NCBI GenBank assembly: GCA_014360495.1
Contig: JACIXR010000005.1
Span: 88,516 to 152,515 of the forward strand
Source: a bacterium
GTDB lineage: Bacteria > Armatimonadota > JACIXR01
Direction: 5' to 3'
DNA: 64,000 nt
Translations under genes and position numbers: made by a program
In this document: positions 59,289 through 64,000 of the stretch, in pieces
Layout of the letters: each line of letters opens with the position of its first letter
Numbering within the stretch: position 1 is the stretch's first letter
The notes under the pieces: model-generated
What the model was told of the DNA's origin: nothing
The model's input: the letters and a program-made list of their open reading frames with translations, nothing else
Databases searched by the model: none

Positions 59289-59903
59289 TCAACTTGCCAA
59301 TTTAACCACTATTTCCCAGGAGACTATGTCAAGGGGTGGAATGCAATCGCCAGTTGCATCCGTTCCCCTGTAGGTGCCATTTTGGTAGAGAGGGATTTCC
59401 AAAGGTCCAGAGTCAAGATAATCTATATTTCTCGTTCCCTGCCATCCTGGGTCTGTTGGTTTATAATCAATTGCTACAATATTGAAGCTTATCTTCTCTG
59501 CGTCCTCAAGCCATTTCCTCATTATCGTGAACTCTATAGTCCTTCCATCGGGAGATATCTGGTATATGGGAGGAGGGTCTGAAGGCAAGTCCCTTTCCGT
59601 TTCCGCATCATAAATAAAGGAAAGAAATTGCCCCATCGTCCATCTTATGAAGTGGGTATAGCCAGTGGCACAAGTATTTTCGTTTATGGGCCAGGGAGGA
59701 CCATAGGTGATGGGGAAAGGTCCCTCAGCTGAATTGCCATTTGCATTTATAAAGACGAAGTAATAATAAGAAGGCTCTATCTCACCCTTGAGAGTGAAGC
59801 GGAAGGTGATTTGGTCGCCAAGCGTCTGCATCTCTTTTGGATAGCGGGCACATCCACTTATGAATAGACAAAGGATGAGCGATTTTAAAAAAACATGTTT
59901 CAT
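59289..59903 (-). CDS. Lipoprotein of unknown function
   Basis: A 204-residue protein with a lipobox LFISGCA (Cys19), so a membrane-anchored lipoprotein. The mature part is a beta-rich domain (ITFRFTLKGEIEPSYYYFVFINAN, PDGRTIEFTIMRKWLEDAEKISFNIVAID) similar to secreted DUF-type beta-sandwiches; not recognised further. It is the last gene after the ZIP transporter (6 nt gap) and could handle or sense metal, but nothing in the sequence proves this. Confidence 0.7.
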   Translation of the reverse strand: MKHVFLKSLILCLFISGCARYPKEMQTLGDQITFRFTLKGEIEPSYYYFVFINANGNSAEGPFPITYGPPWPINENTCATGYTHFIRWTMGQFLSFIYDAETERDLPSDPPPIYQISPDGRTIEFTIMRKWLEDAEKISFNIVAIDYKPTDPGWQGTRNIDYLDSGPLEIPLYQNGTYRGTDATGDCIPPLDIVSWEIVVKLAS

Positions 59904-59909
59904 AGACGC

Positions 59910-60641
59910 TCAATCAGATGGGAAGACCGTGGTGAGGAACAATATGAAAAGGAAACCCAGGATGAGGAAAATCAAAAGAGACCATTCCCTTTCCCTGTGA
60001 AGTTCAGGAAGGAGGTCAGAGGTTGATACATATATGAAAGAAGCCCCAGAAATGCCTAAAAGTGAGGAGAGGAGAATTGGAGGAGGAGATGAGCCTATAA
60101 GGGAATATGATATAACAGCGCCCAAAAGCGTCGCGATGGCAATAGCGATGGAGGATAGAATGGTTTTCCTTCTCGTCTCTCCCGCCGTCAGTAAGAGGGA
60201 AGAGAGCGCCAAACCGTCTCCTAACTTGTGGAAGATGACAGCGAATGAGGCGGTTAGACCGAGGGAAGGCGAAAAGCGGAAAGTGGAGCCGACCGCTATG
60301 CCGTCCACCAAGCTATGAATGGACAAGCCCAAGAAAGCGAGACTGCCAATGTTATGGCTAAGACAGTGCTCGCTGAATTCGGGACATGAATGAATCATCA
60401 TAAAATCCTCAAGGGCAAAAAGAAATATAAAGAAAAGAAGCAGGGAAAGCGCACCAGCTGTCCTGTGAAGATGGAAGGATTCAGGAAGAATGCGAAGGAA
60501 GGCTGCGGAGATGAGCATCCCTCCGCTGAGGGCGGTTAATTTTTTGAGGAAAGATTCATTTGCTCCGCCCTTCATAGCGATAAGAGAGCCACTCACGCTC
60601 CCGATGCAAGCGATTAGTCCGTAGAGGAATGGCAAAAGCAT
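59910..60641 (-). CDS. ZIP-family divalent metal transporter
   Basis: A 243-residue inner-membrane protein with about 8 helices. Metal-site motifs: GLSIHSLVDGIAVGSTF in TM4 (His, Asp) and VIFHKLGDGLALSSLL in TM5 (His, Asp). It has a His/Cys-rich loop (MIHSCPEFSEHCLSHN), perhaps a metal collector. The ATG at 60641 follows the HIT stop by one base with no Shine-Dalgarno, so it is translationally coupled; a TTG 12 codons upstream is inside the HIT gene. Confidence 0.88.
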   Translation of the reverse strand: MLLPFLYGLIACIGSVSGSLIAMKGGANESFLKKLTALSGGMLISAAFLRILPESFHLHRTAGALSLLLFFIFLFALEDFMMIHSCPEFSEHCLSHNIGSLAFLGLSIHSLVDGIAVGSTFRFSPSLGLTASFAVIFHKLGDGLALSSLLLTAGETRRKTILSSIAIAIATLLGAVISYSLIGSSPPPILLSSLLGISGASFIYVSTSDLLPELHREREWSLLIFLILGFLFILFLTTVFPSD

Positions 60642-60642
60642 C

Positions 60643-60984
60643 TTAGCCAGGCGGCCACGACATATGGCGTCCCGCAAGGAGATGTAGATGGAGGTGGGCT
60701 ATTGCCTGCCCGCCAGCGCTTCCCGTGTTTATCACTACCCTGTAGCCGTCATCCAGATGGAATTTCTTCGCTAATTCCTTCACTGCGAAAAGCAACTTGC
60801 CGAGAAGATTCAAATCCCCTTCCTCTGCTTCATCCAAACTCGCCATATGCTTCTTCGGTACTATCAAAATGTGAAACGGTGCCTGCGGGTTGAGGTCGTG
60901 AAAAGCGACGAGCTCCTCCGTCTCCATCACTTTTTTGGATTCAACCTCTCCCCTGGCTATCATACAAAACACACATCGCTCCAT
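60643..60984 (-). CDS. HIT-family nucleotide hydrolase
   Basis: A 113-residue histidine-triad protein: AFHDLNPQAPFHILIVPKKH, INTGSAGGQAIAHLHLHLLAGR with the HxHxHxx active site (HLHLHLL, about 97-103). Hydrolyses nucleotide phosphoramidates or similar. CVFCMI near the N-terminus may bind zinc. Starts inside the end of mtaB (44-nt overlap), with AAAGGAGG upstream. Confidence 0.95.
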   Translation of the reverse strand: MERCVFCMIARGEVESKKVMETEELVAFHDLNPQAPFHILIVPKKHMASLDEAEEGDLNLLGKLLFAVKELAKKFHLDDGYRVVINTGSAGGQAIAHLHLHLLAGRHMSWPPG

Positions 60985-62242
60985 TCTCTTCTCCTCCTTT
61001 CTCTAATTTCACCTTGATTCCATTTTCATACACCTCTTCAGAAATGCACCAGCAGGATTCTTCTACAGGTGGCTCATCCGAATAACAAGTAACATAATTG
61101 TGGGAAATGCCCTGCCACAAATTTCCCCTTTTACCTTGAAAGAGAATCCAAAGTTTTTCACCTATCAAGTTCATTCTGAATAAGAGGGAAAGCCTTGCCT
61201 CAAGGGCTTGCAAGACCCTTGCCCTTTCCTTCTTTATCCCCCAAGCGACATCGTCCCACTTCTCCGCTTTCGTCCCTGGACGAGGTGAAAAGGGGAATAT
61301 ATGGATTTTCCCGAAACCAACCTCCTCACATACCTTCAAGGTCTGGGAAAAATCCTCTTCGCTCTCGCTGGGAAATCCCACTATCACATCTGTAGTGATA
61401 TTGACGAGGGGGACTCTCTTCCTTATCTCCTTCACAAGGGTAAGGAAATCGGAGGAAGTGTAGGAGCGTCCCATAAGCTTGAGGATTCTATCGGAGCCCG
61501 ATTGAAGAGGGATGTGAAAATGGGGGCAAAGCTTTGGATGGGAAACGAGATGCAAGAGTTCTTCATCAAAATCCATAGGCTCAATTGAGCTGAGCCTGAA
61601 GCGGAAATCTCCCTCCCAGTTTAAGATTTCCCTCAAAAGCGAAGAAAGAGAGGTAGAATCCTCAAGGTCTCTCCCGTATTTGCCAAGCCTTATCCCACAG
61701 AGGACTATCTCCTTGTATCCAAATAGAAGGAGTTGTCTTATCTCCTGTAGGACCTCTTGGAGATTTCTGCTTTTAGGCTTTCCCCTCAAGTAGGGAACAA
61801 TACAATATGAACAGAAATTATCACATCCTGTTTGAACGACGACATACGCCCTCTTTCTTCCTATAGCTCTTTTAGTAGCTACTCCCTCTTTCAAGGGACT
61901 GGGTTGAGGGGTGAATATCTCTATTAAAATCTTGGGAATCTCCGTTTTCCTTTCTTGTGGGATGAGAAGGATTTGTTCGTCTTTTCCAAGATTTTCCTCC
62001 ATTGGCGGGGATATGCAGCCCGTCACTATTATTTTCTTCCCCTTTCTTTTCCCTTTGTAAATGATTTTTCTTGCCTTCCTTTCAGCGTGATGAGTAACGG
62101 CGCAGGAATTGAGGATGTAAATATCCCCGTCATCATTTAGCATCTCAAAACCGAGCTTTAGAAGCTCCTTTGCGATTTGCTGGCTTTCATATTGATTGAC
62201 TTTGCACCCGAGCGTGAAAATGGAAAAAGAAGGTCTCCTCAT
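60941..62242 (-). CDS. mtaB: tRNA t6A37 methylthiotransferase MtaB
   Basis: A 433-residue radical SAM enzyme adding methylthio to t6A37 of tRNA. FTLGCKVNQYESQQIA (methylthiotransferase domain, characteristic of MtaB), ILNSCAVTHHAERKARK, the CDNFCSYCIVPY radical SAM CxxxCxxC motif (about 139-150), IPLQSGSDRILKLMGR and TDVIVGFPSE. The C-terminal TRAM-like part is short. ATG 62242 lies 11 nt after a TATAAT with no ribosome binding site, predicting a leader of about 5 nt. First gene of the mtaB-HIT-ZIP-lipoprotein operon. Confidence 0.94.
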   Translation of the reverse strand: MRRPSFSIFTLGCKVNQYESQQIAKELLKLGFEMLNDDGDIYILNSCAVTHHAERKARKIIYKGKRKGKKIIVTGCISPPMEENLGKDEQILLIPQERKTEIPKILIEIFTPQPSPLKEGVATKRAIGRKRAYVVVQTGCDNFCSYCIVPYLRGKPKSRNLQEVLQEIRQLLLFGYKEIVLCGIRLGKYGRDLEDSTSLSSLLREILNWEGDFRFRLSSIEPMDFDEELLHLVSHPKLCPHFHIPLQSGSDRILKLMGRSYTSSDFLTLVKEIRKRVPLVNITTDVIVGFPSESEEDFSQTLKVCEEVGFGKIHIFPFSPRPGTKAEKWDDVAWGIKKERARVLQALEARLSLLFRMNLIGEKLWILFQGKRGNLWQGISHNYVTCYSDEPPVEESCWCISEEVYENGIKVKLEKGGEENGAMCVLYDSQGRG

Positions 62243-62253
62243 AAGTGTTAAAC

Positions 62254-62282
62254 ATTATATAAAGATTGGTAGGAGATGTCAA
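62254..62282 (-). promoter_or_regulatory. Full-consensus sigma-70 promoter of mtaB
   Basis: On the minus strand, TTGACA (62282-62277), 17 nt, TATAAT (62259-62254): all 12 bases and the spacing are ideal. Confidence 0.88.
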
Positions 62283-62386
62283 ATTAATGATTAATTCCGT
62301 AAAATTTTGAAACTCCTCAGGAGACTTCCAATAATGATACGGATTTATAGGAACGATGGAGGCAAAATAACTCATAAAAATATACC

Positions 62387-63337
62387 TCAACCATTAACGA
62401 GCCGATATCTCTCCACATCTATTTCCTTTTTCTTCTCCTTTATATTCTCTATCGGGATTCTCTCAACTTTCTCATCCCACCATCCAACCATAATGGCTAA
62501 TCCGCCTTCTAAAAGGGCTTCTATCGCTTCCTCTGATAAAGCCCTTGCCAAGAACCTATCCCTAAACGACGGGCTTCCTCCCCTTTGGGAGTGCCCAATC
62601 GCAGTAATCCGCACCCTTATCCCCAATTTCTTCTCCAATCTTTCACCGACCATATTCCCACCCACCCCCTCCGCAACAACAACTAATGCCCAGCCCCTTT
62701 CCTTTGCCTTTTCCCCTATCTTCCCTATCATTTCTTCCCAATTCAACTCGATCTCGGGCACGCAGACATAGTCCGCTCCACCTCCATAGGCAACAGCAAG
62801 CGCTATATGTCCAGTGCGACCTCCCAATGTCTCCAAGACGAATATCCTTTCTGGAAGGGAAAGGGCTGTATCCTTGATGCAATCAAGAAGATAGATTCCT
62901 TTATTGCAAGCGGTATCAAAGCCGATGCTTCTCGTTAGAGGAACATCGTCATCTATCGTGCAGGGTATCCCCACAGTGGGAATGCCGAGCTCTGCGAGAA
63001 AGGGAACCCCTTCTCTCATTGACCCATCTCCACCCAGAACTATAACTCCTTCTATGTTGTTTTCTTTGATGTTTTTTAAAAGCGAAGCTCTTCCCTCAGC
63101 AGAGGCGAAATATCTCCCCCTGGAAGTCCTCAAAATCGTCCCTCCCCATCTTTCAATTCCCTCCACTTTCCCCTCTAATGGGAGAAAATTTCCCTTTGCC
63201 AATCCGTCAAATCCTCCAATAACGCCGACAAGTTCTTTCCCTTTCTCTTTGGCTTTTTTAAATGCGAATTCTATGCAGGCGTTCATTCCGGGCGAATCGC
63301 CACCCGAACAAAGGATAGCGAACGGCAAGCTAATCAC
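62387..63337 (-). CDS. pfkA: 6-phosphofructokinase (ATP-type)
   Basis: A 316-residue group A phosphofructokinase. AILCSGGDSPGMNA (ATP loop), VIVLGGDGSMREG with Gly-Ser after Asp (the ATP-using pattern; PPi enzymes have GGDDT), catalytic IPCTIDDDVPLTRSIGFDTA (the usual TIDND reads TIDDD), ETLGGRTGHIALAVA and GHSQRGGSPSFRDRFLA. Phosphorylates fructose 6-phosphate. The start overlaps the end of the upstream membrane-protein gene by 4 nt (ATGA), so it is coupled to it. Confidence 0.92.
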   Translation of the reverse strand: MISLPFAILCSGGDSPGMNACIEFAFKKAKEKGKELVGVIGGFDGLAKGNFLPLEGKVEGIERWGGTILRTSRGRYFASAEGRASLLKNIKENNIEGVIVLGGDGSMREGVPFLAELGIPTVGIPCTIDDDVPLTRSIGFDTACNKGIYLLDCIKDTALSLPERIFVLETLGGRTGHIALAVAYGGGADYVCVPEIELNWEEMIGKIGEKAKERGWALVVVAEGVGGNMVGERLEKKLGIRVRITAIGHSQRGGSPSFRDRFLARALSEEAIEALLEGGLAIMVGWWDEKVERIPIENIKEKKKEIDVERYRLVNG

Positions 63338-64000
63338 CTCTTCTTAGGTTCATATCTAAATAAATAAGAAACGAGGTCTTCCCCTATGAGGCGATAATCC
63401 TTCCTTTCTTTCAAGACCTTACTCAATGGAGCTTCCTTATCCAATAAAAATAGGGTTATATTGTATTTCTTTTTCAAGCTTTCCCAATTGCTTGAGGCAT
63501 TCCAAATGAAGAAATAATCGTTCAACACGCCCTTTCTCTTATAAACCTCCGCCCTTCCATCAACGAAAACCTTCTTTTGAGGATAACAATTAAAGATTAA
63601 ATATCCTCCCCATTTATATTCATTGAAGATATTTCCCTCTTCCAGTTTTATTTTCTTCACATTTATTAACGGGAAGAAATGTTCGGTGTATTGGACGAAG
63701 ACACTGAACATATCTTTATAGGATGGAAGGGCAGCGACTTGTGAGAGGGATAAAAGAAAGGGAAAGAGAAGAGCAATTGGTTTTGTTATCCTTCCCATTC
63801 TTTCCTCAAGGACCTGGGAGACATTTCTGAAATTGAAGACCATCAAGGGGGTGGCGAGGATGGCGAAGAGAGGAATATGTCTCACTGCTTGCAGGGAAAA
63901 GTGAACCAAGATGACGCCAAGAGCGAGGTCAATGATTCTTATATTGGGAGCAAAGATAAAGGAGAAAAAGAAAGCAAATATTAGGACCTCGAATGGGAGA
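63334..64000 (-). CDS. Polytopic membrane protein, C-terminal part, cut by window edge
   Basis: The frame is open to base 64000, so the N-terminal part is missing. Visible are membrane helices near the edge (LIFAFFFSFIFA and a following helix), then HFSLQAVRHIPLFAILATPL and a further helix (about ALLFPFLLSL). The C-terminal soluble end has YKWGGYLIFNCYPQKKVFVDGRAEVY and NWESLKKKYNITLFLL. The GGYL...YP...VFVDGR pattern is a mark of uncharacterised GT-C/dolichyl-phosphomannose-transferase-like membrane proteins in several phyla; function is inferred at best. Overlaps pfkA by 4 nt. Confidence 0.65.
   Translation of the reverse strand, partial: LPFEVLIFAFFFSFIFAPNIRIIDLALGVILVHFSLQAVRHIPLFAILATPLMVFNFRNVSQVLEERMGRITKPIALLFPFLLSLSQVAALPSYKDMFSVFVQYTEHFFPLINVKKIKLEEGNIFNEYKWGGYLIFNCYPQKKVFVDGRAEVYKRKGVLNDYFFIWNASSNWESLKKKYNITLFLLDKEAPLSKVLKERKDYRLIGEDLVSYLFRYEPKKR

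Noticed and set aside
59166-59582. Rightward 138-codon frame opposite the lipoprotein gene
   Set aside because: The other strand has a lipobox, operon context and start; this frame has no ribosome binding site and unusual composition.

Overview
The window (64 kb, moderate GC, short intergenic gaps, many ATG/GTG/TTG starts behind AAGGAGG-type ribosome binding sites) is a chromosomal stretch of a diderm bacterium: it carries a TolC-type outer-membrane channel, an RND exporter and a lipoprotein. The gene mix (URO-D-like methyltransferases, exported FAD oxidoreductases, a DUF6785/6784-like membrane protein, PmoA-like DUF6807, neutral ceramidase-like, GH3 and GH99-like proteins, copper-amine-oxidase-N stalk domains) resembles Armatimonadota/Fervidibacteria-type thermophilic heterotrophs. 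That assignment is inference from family content; no rRNA or ribosomal protein gene is present to fix it. There are two tRNAs (Ser-TGA, Ala-CGC). I see no CRISPR array, prophage, transposase or origin.

Layout. 1-3.8 kb: an AbrB-like regulator and a TolC-like channel (cut by the left edge) diverge from an RND permease across a symmetric back-to-back promoter/operator. 3.9-5.2 kb: a double NifX-domain protein under a Fur-like box and a TRIC-type channel. 5.6-10.6 kb: tRNA-Ser, a PflX-like radical SAM protein, SurE, SerA with a class V aminotransferase, and YjbQ. 10.8-18 kb: carbohydrate and lipid degradation (cytoplasmic GH3; exported GH99-like and clan-A-like proteins around a YaaC-like protein; a ceramidase-like protein). 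18-32.9 kb: a long leftward housekeeping run, eno-pyk-ftsB-like-mfd-pgm-rdgB, then guaA-hpt-rho-DUF151-DUF362 ferredoxin-antiporter behind its own promoter. 33.4-42 kb: a rightward accessory block with an AAC(3)-fold protein, an unknown exported protein, a URO-D-like methyltransferase, two exported FAD oxidoreductases, a zinc-ribbon/TPR protein and a large membrane protein. 42.1-51.4 kb: an exported beta-helix protein, an exported alpha/alpha-barrel glycosidase-like protein, a Tat/Fe-S aldo-keto reductase, an HD protein, Tgt and an Ig/LysM/stalk protein. 51.5-56.6 kb: GNAT, a TM1367-like cyclophilin fold, a sugar isomerase, DUF6807, a lone sugar ABC permease, tRNA-Ala and a Gfo/Idh/MocA oxidoreductase. 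56.6-64 kb: a whirly-like protein with slipin and NfeD, a lipoprotein, a ZIP transporter, HIT, MtaB, PfkA and a polytopic membrane protein cut by the right edge.

Regulation can be read unusually well. Many promoters are near-consensus sigma-70 (often TTGACT, 16-18 bp, TATAAT-like). At least four have the -10 box only 7-11 nt before the start codon with no Shine-Dalgarno, which predicts leaderless mRNAs alongside the SD-led majority. The best candidates for undescribed biology are the flavoprotein/URO-D/DUF6785 block (34.3-42.0 kb), the mirror-image AbrB-TolC/RND promoter, and the YaaC-like protein translated between two exported glycosidase-like proteins.
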